From: Perilla frutescens
Lineage: Eukaryota > Streptophyta > Magnoliopsida > Lamiales > Lamiaceae
Direction: 5' to 3'
DNA length: 64,000 bases
NCBI GenBank assembly: GCA_026008535.1
Contig: BRKX01000018.1
Span: 22,514,088 to 22,578,087 of the forward strand
Both the position numbers and the translations under genes were made by a program. The notes beneath the pieces were generated by a model that saw nothing but the letters and a program-made list of their open reading frames with translations, was not told the DNA's origin and searched no databases. This document shows, piece after piece, positions 36,780-48,338 of this stretch (positions are counted from its first letter, which is position 1; the number at the start of each line of letters is the position of its first letter).

Positions 36780-39700
36780 AACTTTCCCACTATGTTTGTC
36801 GACATAATAAAACAATGTTCTATAAAGTTGCATCACAACTGGTCATAGATATAAACCAACACAAAATAATGAAAGAAAATTAAGAACTAAAAGTTTGCGG
36901 GACAAAGACAAGGAGAGTGGCAGTTGGTGAAAGAATCAGGGGGATAGAAAATATAAATACTTAACAACTAGATCATTTAAGAAAGTGGCAATGGATGCAC
37001 ACACACACATGGTGTTAGTTTGTGTAGAGAGTGGCCATAATTATTTAAGAAATATTTAATTTTTACAGTATAGTGAAACTTAACTAAAAGAAAATTAATA
37101 AATTAATCAGAAATTGACAAACCAAACTCGTCATGAAAAAAGGAAATGATGGCCTAAGGGAGATATATAAAAATTGGAGCTAGTCAGATAAAAATCGGAG
37201 TTGGGCAGAGTAAAATGATAGAAGGAAATTTACAAAGCTGCCAACAGCATTTGTAGGCTTTATTTACCCAAAAAATGTCAAATGAAGAAAGAAAAAGATC
37301 ATGAAGCAAGGAACACTGAAAGACTATGTACGTAATGTTTTTCCATGTTTGTATAAACCATTCTGCCACTTTGTAGGATTTATTTTTCTCACAATCATAA
37401 GTTAAGGTAAAAAAATGAGAACAAGGGAACAGTTTCAGAAAAAGAGATTACCAAATTTCACCTAGAATGTCTAATTACTGGGCCTCTCAACGCACGTAAT
37501 ATTTGTTCAGTCAATTTTATCAATGTCTTGATAGAAAAACCACAAAAAATAACATTACAAACAATATGAGGGTTATTGGGTGATACTACTCTAAGAAGAA
37601 AATCTTGGAAAGGAAGGCCTTACATGTCCATCACAACAATGTGCAGAAAATAATGATGGAGAATTTTGAATGCTCTGACAACTACTTGCATCACCACTGT
37701 TAACCATTCCATTAGGCTCGGAGGCTACAGAGCAATTCCCGACATTTTCACTCAATGATTGGATTTTCTTCTCCTGTTGTTATCTACATAGGTCAAATTT
37801 CATAATGAAAAGGAAATACACAGATTTAACCAAAGAGAATAATGTAAACAAATCCTGCAGACATGACATAAGATGCTAAGAGAGACCTTATTAATAGTTT
37901 CAGGTCTAGGATCCTCATATGCTCCAGCATCCCCAGAGCTAAGTTCATGAACCTTTGCATTATATAGTTTGGCACTATTTGGGCCAGATTCACTGGGACG
38001 AAGGTTCGTTTCACTAGAAGAAAGGTTTTTGAATGGGGCATTTTTAATTACTAGATCATCAGAAACGTCAATGCCCACACTCATATCAATAGGGGGATCA
38101 AAGGCCTGCCAAAATCAAGAGGTGAAGTAGCTTTCAGAACAATCGCACTAAGTACACAAGCTTTCCACGCTTCCAGAAGAAACAACAATCAGATAAATCA
38201 TAAATATGCAAGTCTAACAAGTTATAAACGAGGATTCAAGCAGAAAGGTACTTAAATAAATTAGATCCAGAAGTCACCTTAAGCATTTCAAATATGAAAT
38301 AGGAATTTTGTGAAACACACCTGCAGGAAATACACACCAGAATCAGCACAGACAGCATTATTCTTTTTTAGGTAATTCCCTAGTTCCATTTTCCGTCATT
38401 GTTATTCTTAAAAATACATATCGATAGAATCGATATAAAGGTATGAAGGGAATTATGTTTATGCAGTTGTCTACTCACAAACAAGCTAATATTTAATATA
38501 AGCTACTCAAAAGTATTAAACATGTAATGTATTCATCCATTCATAAAGATGTTAATGCCCAAGTTAACTTTAACTATCTATACCCTTGCAAGGATGGAGG
38601 CTTTTCCATCACACTCAAGATTATCAGATCAGAAAAGAGAAATCATGCCGTGCTTTCTCTGTTTAGATTCTTCCTATTTCTTTATTGCATCTGTATATCT
38701 TCCCCCTCTCTTATACTAATCTTATGTCTGCTCTTTAAAAAATATTGACTGTTTGAGCAGCAAAAATGGTGGTACCCCCAACCCTCTCCATGAGCTAGCA
38801 TCACAACAACCTTCCCAGAGTGCCACCACCAACCCACTCATACCACAAATACAAGATAATGTAAAAATGTAAAATTAAAGCTATTAGCATTAATGTCATG
38901 ATTTGAGTAGCATGTTTGGTGTTTTAAAATGCATTTCTGCAAGAAGTGTATTCGTTATACTCACATCCTATTTTCCAATCTTAATGAGCCACAAAATTCA
39001 TAGCTATTCAATTAGAGCACAGTCACAGAAAATATTCTAGTATTAATAACAGAGACATGCTATAATAGATTTTACCATCTGAGTTTCTGAAACTTCAGAG
39101 GAACATGTGACAACAGTGCCTGCAAAAGCCCAATATCTTAAATTAAAGAAATTAATCATATTTATGGCTTAATATGTCTGGAGAACATGATATGTATAAT
39201 ATTAATCAGCAACTGCAGTGAGAAAATACCAAAATAAAAGTTAGTGATTGCACAAAGTAATCAAAGATGCTGGTAATAAGTTGAAGAAAAAATTGATCAG
39301 AAGATTTGGAGGTACTAAGAGCTAGTTTTGTATCTGCTGACTTTTCCAAAATTACATTTCATTGACCTTGACGACATAAGATAGCATTATCTGAATCACA
39401 ATCTTCGCACCATACTTCCTCATAATCAATGAATTTGAGTTCGACATGATATTTCACTCAAAAGAATAACATGGTCACAATTTACTGCACCTATGATTCA
39501 GTCCTGTAACATTGGTTAACCAGAAAGAGACCTTGTGGGCAAGAGGAAGCTTCCTGAAGCATCTTTCATATCTTCTTATATCCTCCTCGGCAGCTTCTGG
39601 ATAGCTGTGTTGAGAACCCGATAAAAAAAACTCAAACTACATTACTGGAGTTCTTATTTATTATAGAGATGATTGGTTTAAACGACAAGGACAAGGATAG

Positions 39701-40831
39701 TAAAGAAACTTGAAGTGAAATTGTAGATCTGACAATAAAATAACATAAAATTCATTTACATAGCATTATGGAAAAATCATCAGGGAATATAATGGCAGCA
39801 TCTATTGTTGTAAACACAGTCATGCCAACAATAACACCATCATCCGCAGAATAAAAACTACGGCATTTCCCATTATTCTTTACATAGAAGTATCCCATAA
39901 AAAACATTAAAAATATATAACTTCTCAACCACAACAGATCATACAAAACATTCTTCATCTTCTGTTCTCTCTCTCTTTGTGCTTTGGTTGGGGGCGGGTT
40001 AAATGGTAGGCACTATAATGGTAGTAATTAGTTGTCATTAAGTTCTTTTGTGCAGGTAAATGTAGCTCTTTCATATAGTTTCTTTGTATAGAAACAAGGT
40101 AGAAATATCTGCCCCCAAAAAATCTTGTGTGATGGCAGAGCCTCGTAATACAAATTCAACGGTCAAAATATAATCCAGAGCAAAACCTATAATTTGAACT
40201 GAGATAAAACAGTGGATATCTAATCCTCACAATCCACTGATACTAACATATTATTCAGAAAAAAAAAAGGTTATTGAAAGCACTATTCTAAATGCATAGA
40301 CCAGATTCTAAATGCATAAGCCAAGACACGGATTGGTCCATTTATGACAAAACTCCAGTTTAAAGTTCAAGGGCCGGTGTCATGCACCAAGATGGAAAAG
40401 TGCACAGGTCAACATTCTATCTTACTCTCTACTTAACATTAATAAATTCAATTCAGCTAACTGCTCGGCCATTGCGTGCAGCACAAAATTCACATAAAAT
40501 CCTGTTTCAAAATCCATCAAAGAAGAGTTTCAGCAAATAATCCTAAAACCTTCAGGGCATCTTTTGCAGCAATTGTAAAAACGAAAAAGACAAACAGCGT
40601 CAATATCATTAAATCCTCGCAACAGATTAAAGGCAGCTATTACACAATGATTAAATAAGCAAAGGAATTTTCCACAAATAAATCACGAAAACAATAGAAA
40701 CCGACATAGGCAGAAGTGTATGGGAAAGATGTTTACTTGAGATAAGCACTAATGATGCGGCGGAGGGATTTGACTTCGAGGGCCTCTTCCAGTTTCCGGC
40801 GACGCAATTCGTCATCTCCGATTGACGACAT
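32521..40831 (-). CDS. CARNMT1-like: Carnosine N-methyltransferase-like protein (N2227 family)
   Basis: This gene has 18 exons on -: 40737-40831, 39532-39604, 39076-39119, 38278-38320, 37887-38105, 37624-37773, 36542-36610, 35612-35656, 35333-35412, 35097-35161, 34954-35020, 34762-34875, 33909-33982, 33480-33577, 33348-33407, 33157-33225, 33014-33067 and 32521-32616. All are GT-AG and join in phase to 1515 nt, about 504 aa. Family landmarks: the N-terminal YPEAAEEDIRRYERCF block; SAM-binding VPGAGLGRLALE near residues 279-290; NEFSYYMMICSSFILN; the GFSMCGGDF loop; and WDAVVSCFFLDTAHNIVEYI. The animal enzyme methylates carnosine. Plants are not known for carnosine, so the plant substrate is open. 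Exons 5-6 (about 123 aa, Ser/Asn-rich) form a low-complexity insert between the N-terminal helices and the methyltransferase core. The gene appears intact. Confidence 0.93.
36311..36324. repeat. Poly-C tract of 14
   Basis: An uninterrupted run of C in an intron of the methyltransferase gene, unusual in this AT-rich DNA. Length is prone to sequencing error. Confidence 0.85.
36744..36775. repeat. AT microsatellite
   Basis: About sixteen AT units in the intron between exons 6 and 7 of the methyltransferase gene. Confidence 0.9.
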
Positions 40832-41174
40832 TTCCCTCTTTTTACCTCCTTTCCCCACCCCCTCAATTTTGGTTTATTTTTCTCCAAATTTTGGATTGTA
40901 ACAGAATACCAGTGTTAATTTTGCAGTTTCGCGTTTCTCCAAAAAAAATAAAAATAAAAAAAATTGTAGTTTCGTGGATTTCATGGGCCGGGCTTGGCGA
41001 GCAGCTTTGCAGATGGATTGTAGTTAAATGAGCCCGCTCAAGTGGTTAAATTAATTACCTTTAAAAAAAAAAGTGGTTAAATTAAACCATTTTATTTATG
41101 GGGGGTCATATATCACCTTTCTTTTGACAACTTCTTTAAAAATAATATAAATCAAAACTATTTATTGATAAAAT
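40832..41174. other. Upstream region of the methyltransferase-like gene
   Basis: This stretch holds the leader and promoter side of the - strand gene starting at 40831, up to the terminus of the truncated MULE at about 41175. No motif stands out clearly. Confidence 0.5.
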
Positions 41175-41449
41175 AATGAAAGCGGCTATTTGCACTATGA
41201 ATTTTATATTTTGCACCATAAATGAGAAAGAGAGGAAATAAAATAATTTTGAACTTACTAAAATGCCCTTTAATTGTTTTCCTACGCCACAAAAGTTTCT
41301 CAATGCACCACAAATTATAAAAATGAAGATGCAATAAAACATTTATTAAACCATACTCTCTCATAACTTCTACGTCTACAAGATTTAACTCACCAAACCT
41401 TAGTTGAACTTAGGCATATTAGGTGGAAAAGAGCAATGTTGAACGAAAA

Positions 41450-41790
41450 TGAAGAAGAACCAAGCAATATAAGTCATTTTATTTAGTGTGTATCGAATAA
41501 TTTTTAAAATTTCGTATATTTTTCCTAGCTGAAGTCTATTTCATTCAGAAAACGTAGTTTGAACAAATAGAGTATGTTCGAAAATAGATTTTCGAACAAC
41601 CCTTATATTTTTTCGAACCACTTAGAATATTCAAAATAAAATTTTGAACATGTTCGAGTTTTTATTTTCGAACCAGTGTTCAAAGAAGGAACTATGGTTG
41701 TGTCGTTTAGGATTTAATTTTCGAACGCATACTAGTTGTTTGTAAATTTATTTTCGAACGTAAAGACTTTGTTTGGAAACTTTATTTTGA
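41450..41790 (+). repeat. TTTTCGAAC motif array
   Basis: About ten TTCGAAC, TTTTGAAC or GTTCGAA words occur in 340 bp of AT-rich DNA. Similar words occur inside the related MITE at 19970-20100. Confidence 0.65.
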
Positions 41791-41957
41791 ACCATACTTA
41801 ACTTTTTTTCCTTTTCTGCAGTAACTAATTTTGCTTGTTTTGGAGTAGGAACGAACTGAGAGCAATGTTGTTTACCCAGTCAATCAGGAGTTGGTTCCTG
41901 ACAGACGTATTCCATATTAGGGATTTATTTGATTCTCACAACAGTTTGATCAATTAG

Positions 41958-42090
41958 GTTCGTAAGAGAGTTATTCCACTTGTCAATCTTGTTATTGTGT
42001 GTAGTTCGAAAGTTAAAAGTGAAGGGAGACTTCCTCGTTTAGTGTTAACATGTGAACGAATTGGGTATCCCCGCGTGGTTAAAAAGAAAC
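41958..42090 (+). pseudogene. Fragment of FAR1/MULE-like transposase N-terminal domain
   Basis: The frame reads VIPLVNLVIVCSSKVKSEGR then LPRLVLTCERIGYPRVVKKK. This resembles the FAR1-type block in which a VxxRSD..GRxPRLxLxCERxGxYR pattern is followed by KKK. The upstream frame has a stop (TAG at 41955-41957) and the downstream frame stops within about 40 bases. Only this block is preserved. Confidence 0.45.
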
Positions 42091-42572
42091 TCATAGCTGT
42101 GTATTTTATACAACTTTTGGATATGAATTGATGATGTTTATTAAGTTATGTGATTTATATAGCTTTTGTGCTCAATTATTTATCATTTGGAATTTTTGAT
42201 ATGTTTGTTAGTTTTGCAATAATAGTGGTGATTTTATTGATTATTTGAAGCAAAACGATCAAATATGCACTTGGAGAGTTGAAGGAGGATCCAATTAGAC
42301 TTTTGGGCATAATTAATTACTTAATTAAAGCTTATTAGATTTGATTAGACTCGGGATGTTTTAATTAACCTAGTCATGTACAAAATATGAAAGCTTGGGC
42401 CAACCCGATCAATTTCACCTGGGTGGACCCTGTACAAAAATAGGTTCTGGGTCGAGCGACACATTTCAGTCAATCCAGCCCTAGAGGCCCACATATCAAC
42501 GAGTTTCTCTTTTCAATTAGGATTTCAAACCTATCTATTTAAAGTCTCCATATAAAGCACAAAAATATACAT

Positions 42573-42604
<32 letters not shown>

Positions 42605-42696
42605 TCTCATACACTCGTATACAAGTTAGAAAACATCAGAGAGCCACCAAATAGAGTAGAGAAGAGAGGAGAAGGTTGAATGTTTGTCATCTACCT

Positions 42697-43030
42697 ATGA
42701 TGAGTGCCGAGGTTGCTGGAGTGGATTCCACAACAAAGAAGACAGAGAAAAAAATTAGGAAGAGTTTGAAGTTTTGGAAAATGGACAAAAGAAGTTTAAT
42801 ACCATCTCGAGAGAAAATTGGATCTAAGAGAATTGGATGTCATTTTTGTTTAAAGGGATATTATATCCTAGAAAACAATCAATGAGTGTTAGAAGTTGTT
42901 TACGGTGTTCACAACCATTCACAAACACAATATTTAGAAGGACATACATACATCGGTCGCTTGACATCTGATAAAGAGAAATTGGTGATTTGCTTGTCAA
43001 GTTCTCATACTCAATGATGAAGCCATGCAA
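42697..43030 (+). pseudogene. Fragment of FAR1/MULE-like transposase, zinc-binding part
   Basis: From the ATG at 42697 the frame carries KRIGCHFCLKGYYI, then an in-frame TGA where the family usually has Trp, then VLEVVYGVHNHSQTQYLEGH and TYIGRLTSDKEKLVI. The C..F..KG, Trp and HNH order is that of FAR1/MULE DNA-binding domains. Further stops follow near 43015. It is clearly a decayed fragment. Confidence 0.6.
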
Positions 43031-43254
43031 GGCATTGAAGGCCTTGAACCTGAGCTGCAATTCAAAGGTCTAATGACGCGACTTCGAGCGAAAAATTACA
43101 AGGATATTTCCAAGTGTTGATTCGCAAGAAGTTCGAGGAATTAGAAAATGCAAAGTGCAGCCGTATTTTAGTTAATTTATTAACTAATGAAAATCAAGAT
43201 CATACCATGGAGAATATGACTTGAAGAGTTGAAGATGAAGATACAAAGTGGACG
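43031..43254 (+). pseudogene. C-terminal end of a Ty3/gypsy-like pol, decayed
   Basis: The frame reads GIEGLEPELQFKGLMTRLRA and, after a one-base shift, LQGYFQVLIRKKFEELENAK. An xxMTRxRAKKLQ motif just before the 3' LTR is typical of plant gypsy polyproteins. The rest of pol is absent. The assignment depends on this short motif and on the LTR-like block that follows. Confidence 0.4.
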
Positions 43255-44294
43255 TGTGCAAATGTGAAGAAATCGGCCCTTGATTTATTTAATTAGGGGT
43301 TGAATTTTATCTAGACTATAGTATTTATTTTATTTAATTTAAGACTATAGTGGATCAGATTTATTTAATATTTTGATGATTATTTTCGTTCATAATAGTA
43401 TAGGTTTGACTAGAATTGTATTTAAGGCAATTTCCAACCTTGAATAGAATTCTAGTTTATGTATTTTTATAGTATAGTTAGAGATCCTTTTTGGATCAGA
43501 TTTTTAGGCCTTTTTAGAGTTAAATTTCGTGCTCCCTATGTCCTATAAATAGGGGAACCATGTTACTTTGATATTTTAGACATTATTGATTAAAATTGCT
43601 TTTGCATTCAATTTGTGTCTCAACCGTTTAAAGCTTTTGATTGTTTTTCTCGAAAATTATCATTCTTGAAGCCTAGCAAACTTTGAGTCTTAATTCCAAG
43701 GGAACGTTCTAATTCATACGAAGAATTAGGGTGAACTCGCTACGAAGAACAACTTGGAGATTCGTTTTCATCGTACAAGATACGTTGGGGATTAATCGGG
43801 TTGTAATTCACAACACCTTCATCGTCCAGCCTTCATCATCGATGTCCTACACCTCCATCCACGTCCGTGACATTCTCCAACATCCCAAGACCGATCGAGA
43901 GTTGTCCAACAAGAGTTTGAGGTCGATCTTATAGCCGTAATCGCGTTCTACACCTTAAACCATAAGTTATCCTTTTCCTTTTCAAATCCTATATTCCCTA
44001 GCCATTCTTAACCCTTAATTCTCATCTTAAATACACCTAAATTCCATCCTCGATATTCGTCCCATATCAGCCCCTTTTGGTTGGATTTTATGTATCCTTT
44101 TTGTGTCGTAGTCTAAGTGTCGTATTTAGGTTTAGTTCGTCTTTAATATTGTTTTGAGTTGTTATTTCATTTAATCCAGATTATTTCGAGTTATTTGAGT
44201 CTCAAAGAAGGGTTGCATCCTTCCTTAGTTGACGTGTTCGATTCTAGAAGTCTTCCGCGCGTTCTCGTATCCTGTACAAATTGTCCGGGTTACA
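43255..44294 (+). mobile_element. Ty3/gypsy-like 3' LTR remnant
   Basis: The block starts at TGTGCAAATGTGAAG, after a purine-rich stretch, and ends at TTGTCCGGGTTACA, so it has TG...CA borders. It has a TATA-type promoter motif (CCTATAAATAGG, about 43542). It is non-coding over about 1 kb. It abuts the truncated copia LTR at 44299. No partner LTR or target duplication was found, so borders are tentative. Confidence 0.45.
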
Positions 44295-44298
44295 TCAG

Positions 44299-45542
44299 TA
44301 GGTGCAATTGACGTCTTTACAAGGATTTAGATCTCTTTCGATCTTCAAGAGGTTAGTCTTGAACAGGGGATATCAACTAATGTGCTCCTTCAATTGAGTT
44401 GGGTAGTTGATCGGTGTATTGCTGGAACTGAGAAGGTTGCTCTGGCTGGATTATCAACAGCTAGCTGAATGCTTTGATTCTGTGAATTCTTCTTCTCAGT
44501 TGGACTCTCGCAGGTTTAGCAAATGCTGAACTTGAGCTATGTGGGAGGGAGAAAGAAAGCTCAGTTGTAAGTTGAAATAACTTGAATGAAGGTTTCAAGA
44601 ATGAAAGTCGCGAAAAGTTATTTGAAAACATTGATTCACTCGTCTTTTATAGAGGAGTGATTTTGTGACCGTTGAGTTCCATTGATCGGTGGCTCTGTTG
44701 GTTCATCAATGGCAGATGGTCTTTATGATCGTTGGAGCTTTTAGTTGAAGTAGCCGTTGCTTTGCTAATCAATCTCTGTTGGATATTTAATTCAAGGATC
44801 TCCGCTGGAGCATTTATTCCAAGATCTTCATTTGAGCATTAACTCCAGGACTCTCTGGCTGGCAGTTCTGAGCTCCAGTTTAGCAAGTTTAAGTTTCAGT
44901 TGGCAGTTCTGAGCTTGTCTGCTTAGTTCGGCTATCACTCTAGTTTGGCAGTTCTGAGCTTCTTCCTCCAGTTCGACTGATCACAAATTGTTGAATAGCT
45001 TGTCAGTTCGACTATTCTTTCTTGAGCTTTCTTGTCAGCTTAACTGATCACAAGCTGTTGGCTAGCTTGTCAGTTTTGCTGATCTTTCTCGAGCTTCCTC
45101 ATCAGATGTTTGCTTGTTTTCTCCTACAAGCTGGCTGACTTCAGTTCTGGCCTTTGATTGATTCGTCTGTCCACTTCAGTTTGGCTGAAGTTAAGTTTGG
45201 CCATCAGCTGGATACTTCCAGTCTTCAGTTAAACTGATCTCTTATCAGTTTCTTCAGTCTTGTTGATTTTTCTCTCAGCTCAGCTGACTTAGCTGTCAGT
45301 TTGTTTTGACTGGTTCGACTCTTTTAACCCTCAGTTGGATTGAGTTCTGACTGGTTGGCATATCCTTCCAGCTGGTTGACCATGCTCCAGTTGGGTTAAC
45401 TCTAGCTTCAGTTGAGTTCCTTCTTGAGGTTCTGGATTGGTCAGCTCAGATCTACAGCTTGGATCTTGGTCAGTTTTTCAGGAATAGTTTTGTCATCTCA
45501 TCAAAACCTTATCTAGGGGTTCCTTGATAGTTTTTTCTAACA
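44299..45542 (-). repeat. 3' LTR, truncated at its outer end
   Basis: The part next to the polypurine tract (LTR start TGTTAGAAAAAACTATCAAG on -) aligns with the solo LTR at 59850-61598. At 44299 homology stops inside the LTR at TAGGTGCAATTGACG. About 0.5 kb that the full-length copy has beyond this point is missing. The region is rich in CAGTT and AGCTGG words. Confidence 0.8.
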
Positions 45543-45544
45543 AT

Positions 45545-45558
45545 TTTCCCCTTTTTGA
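45545..45558 (-). other. Polypurine tract
   Basis: On - it reads AAAAAGGGGAAAAT, immediately upstream of the 3' LTR start TGTTAG. This is the expected primer for plus-strand DNA synthesis. Confidence 0.75.
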
Positions 45559-46098
45559 TGATGTCAAAACCTTGTCAATGATGATGGAAAAACTGCAAAT
45601 GTTCGTCTGAGAGACGTGCTGTAGTTCGCTTATAGGCAAAGCTTGATATTAGAGCAAGTTAGAGCAGGAATTCAAGTATCAGAGCATACTTTCATTTTAA
45701 ACATACTTTCATTTTGAACTATCAGAGCATGATTATCAAGGTATCAGGGAATGTGCATAAGCATGAGCAAAGCTTGATATGATATTGAAGCATGATATTG
45801 AAGTATTAGAGCATGTATCATATATAGTTCTCAGAGCATGATATTGAGGGATTAAATCAGAACATATAGATCAGAGCATATAGATCAGAGCATATAGCTT
45901 TTAATATCATAGCTATCATATCAGCTCTTGATAGTAGATAGAACTACTACTTCTCTTCCTCAGCTGCTTCTTCTTTTCCTGCTTGATTCTCCTTTTTCTT
46001 TAACTCCATGTGTTCTCCAAGCTTCTCCCTGAAGCTGAGCTTCCCCCTCAAGTTGTACTTCTCTTTGGATCTGCTCCTAAAGAGTTAAATTTTCATCA

Positions 46099-47670
46099 TC
46101 ATACCTTCCATCTTCCCCCCTTTTTGGCATCATCCAAAAAGGTAGACTGGTGTAGATCGTATGATGGCATTGATAGATTTGGCAAGAAGGTGAATGCAGT
46201 TGCCAAGTTGTCATCACAGACTGAGGGAACTGAAGAAATGGGCATGGGCGAAGAGAACCATGCATAAGCTTCTTCTGTCGTCATGAACTGGCCACGATCA
46301 GTGGTGAGAGAGAGATCTTGCTCTCTGAAGTCCATGGATGCCAGGTTGGTGAAGATCTCATCGTTTGAGGTGATTGGTAGATCTTCAATAAATTGGGTGC
46401 AGGAGGAGTTGGCTGGCTCATTGTCTGGAAGAGGAGCGTCGGCTGGTACACTGTACTGGATTCGTTTGATCATTGAATCCATTATTTCCGAGAGCGTTGG
46501 CGGCAAGTAGAGTGGATGGTTCATCCGATTTCTACTCCAGTGGCCTTCATTGATCCAGAAGAAGGATCCACGAGTGTGGATGAGATGGAACATGGTGGCC
46601 TCATCGATTTGAAATCCCCAAAGATGATACTGGAGGTATCTTCTCAAGTGCTCGAGTAATGAGGGGTTGCTGCCCCCAATTAGACCAAAATAGCTTCGTA
46701 GTTGATGGTCTAGAACTTGCTCAAACTCATCCTCAAATAAGTTGCGATGGACTGAGGTGAGAGGTTGTGAGCTGGTGGGTATTGTAGACTGATCGCTCAG
46801 TCTAGAGAGATGTTCACTCTCAATCAACAACTGCCTTTCATCTGAGGAGCTGGCAGTTGCGACCAACGGTCTCTTTTCACGACTTGAGTCGGTAGTTCCT
46901 AGTTGTTGTGATTTCTTCGGGACTGGATGGCAGTAGATGGTCGGGAGCATATCCCTTCATCTGATTAGCTCTCCGATTGTAATCGCCTCATCAAATTGAC
47001 TCAGAATAATGTGGCTTATGCGACCCATAAACCCAACATTCTCTCAGAATGTGCCAGTTGTCGGATCATATTCTGCTCGGTCTACATTTCTTCACAGTTA
47101 AGCAAGAATGAAAGAAGCCCAGTCGGCTTTGCATCCGAGGAATAGAGCGGTCATTAGATGAGCCTTGAGTTTGGAGAACTGGACCGTCTCAAAGTTTCCG
47201 TGCAGGATGTGACCTGCGATATCCAGGAGTTGGATGATCTCACCAGGCAGACTTTCCTTCAACTTGTGTGAGCAGTCGTGGTGGTGCACGTGTGGATGTT
47301 TCCATAGACTCCACAGTGTATATTTGCTCGAAAGTTCTAGATCCAGCATGTCTTGGCCTTCACCGGAGAGGAGGATTGTAGACATCATAGTGTCTTTCGT
47401 CACCGTTATGACTAGGTTCTGAACGGTGGAGATGATGTTGTTGCCGGAGACGGTTGCATTGTGGTAGAACTCCACAATATGGGTGGATAGATTCTTGACT
47501 GGCATGATCGTCAAGAATGGTAACAACCCAGTTTCCTCCAATGGTCGAAAGATCCTTTGGTATTTCTCTGGAGCTAGGCGTGCGTGAAGAAGCTCTAGGT
47601 TAAGAGTCTTGTCTTTCTTCAGCTTGCTTACTAGCGACTTGACATTCACCATCTGAAATGAGGGTTTCAT
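46099..47670 (-). pseudogene. Unknown retroelement gene, paralogue C
   Basis: The function is unknown. One frame runs from the ATG at 47670 to 46099 with four in-frame stops (47098-47100, the codon at 47092-47094, and two more before 46950). Three blocks shared with A and B are visible. Block 1 is THIVEFYHNATVSGNNIIST and ITVTKDTMMSTILL. Block 2 holds LLDIAGHILHG, KADWASFIL and GFMGRISHIILSQFD. Block 3 holds LRRYLQYHLWGF and a SFFWINEGHW motif. No signal peptide, membrane segment or enzyme motif is seen. The acidic Ser-rich middle looks disordered. Weak resemblance of block 1 to the domain called putative plant transposon protein is my impression only. It is the most damaged of the three copies. 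Confidence 0.65.
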
Positions 47671-47800
47671 TTCTGCAAAGAAATGGTTGCGTTAGATTTG
47701 CAAGTGCTCTGGTTAGGCGATATCAATGCAAGGAGAGAGAGAGAGATTTTGCAGATGATCTGAGCCTTCATCTCCTTGCATATATATATATATATTCAGC
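47671..47800 (-). promoter_or_regulatory. TATA-like and CT-rich leader of paralogue C
   Basis: On - an AT dinucleotide run (47780-47796) that could act as a TATA box is followed by a CT-repeat leader (about 47730-47743) and then the ATG at 47670. The same arrangement precedes paralogues A and B. Confidence 0.35.
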
Positions 47801-48338
47801 TCTGCATGCATTGATCGAGGACACTCGATTGCTATCTTAGCTGATCAGCTATCTGATTTGATGGATGATTAGCTGAATAAATGATGCATGTATCCCAGCC
47901 GTCTGATTGTGAAGCAACTTTATGATCATGTGGCTGAGAGAGAGCAAATTTAAAAATGGGGTGGTTGCCATAAATAGCAAAATATTTTATGCAGATTTTG
48001 CTATTTATATCTCATAGATAATCATTCCTACTTTTTAACCTTTGTGAAGTTGATTTAATATCAACGCAGAGATATTAATGGCAACTTGTGAGAGAGGACC
48101 CCATTTTCAAATTGTAACCGTTGGATGTAATATAAGAAATTTTATAATCACAACGGAAACAATTAAGTTAAGATAAGCTTGAGGATTAAGAAAAACTTAT
48201 CCTGAGTCAGTTGGGATATAGTCCAACTGATTGGCTTGATGATTTAGCGGTTGGATGATCAGTTTCATCACGTTTCCAGTTGCCGTTGATGAGCTGACTT
48301 TGAGGCTCTAACTGAACTGAATTGATCAGTTCGTTTGG
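47801..48338. other. Spacer between paralogue genes B and C
   Basis: AT-rich, non-coding. It contains TAACCGTTGGATG-type words that recur in inverse form before paralogue A (ATCCAACGGTTGG near 53296). Confidence 0.5.

Larger units (their letters stand above)
41175..43030 (+). mobile_element. Truncated FAR1/MULE-like element with TTCGAAC array
   Basis: The left end contains GGCTATTTGCACTATGAATT and TTTGCACCATAAATGAG, which match the inward part of the terminus of the MITE at 19863-20224. Next is an array of TTTTCGAAC words (41450-41790). Then come two remnants of a FAR1-like transposase N-terminal region (41958-42090 and 42697-43030). The rest of the transposase is missing: the sequence passes into a Ty3/gypsy remnant near 43030. 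The order of terminus, motif array and transposase matches the MULE at 21.8 kb, with a different motif. Confidence 0.55.
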
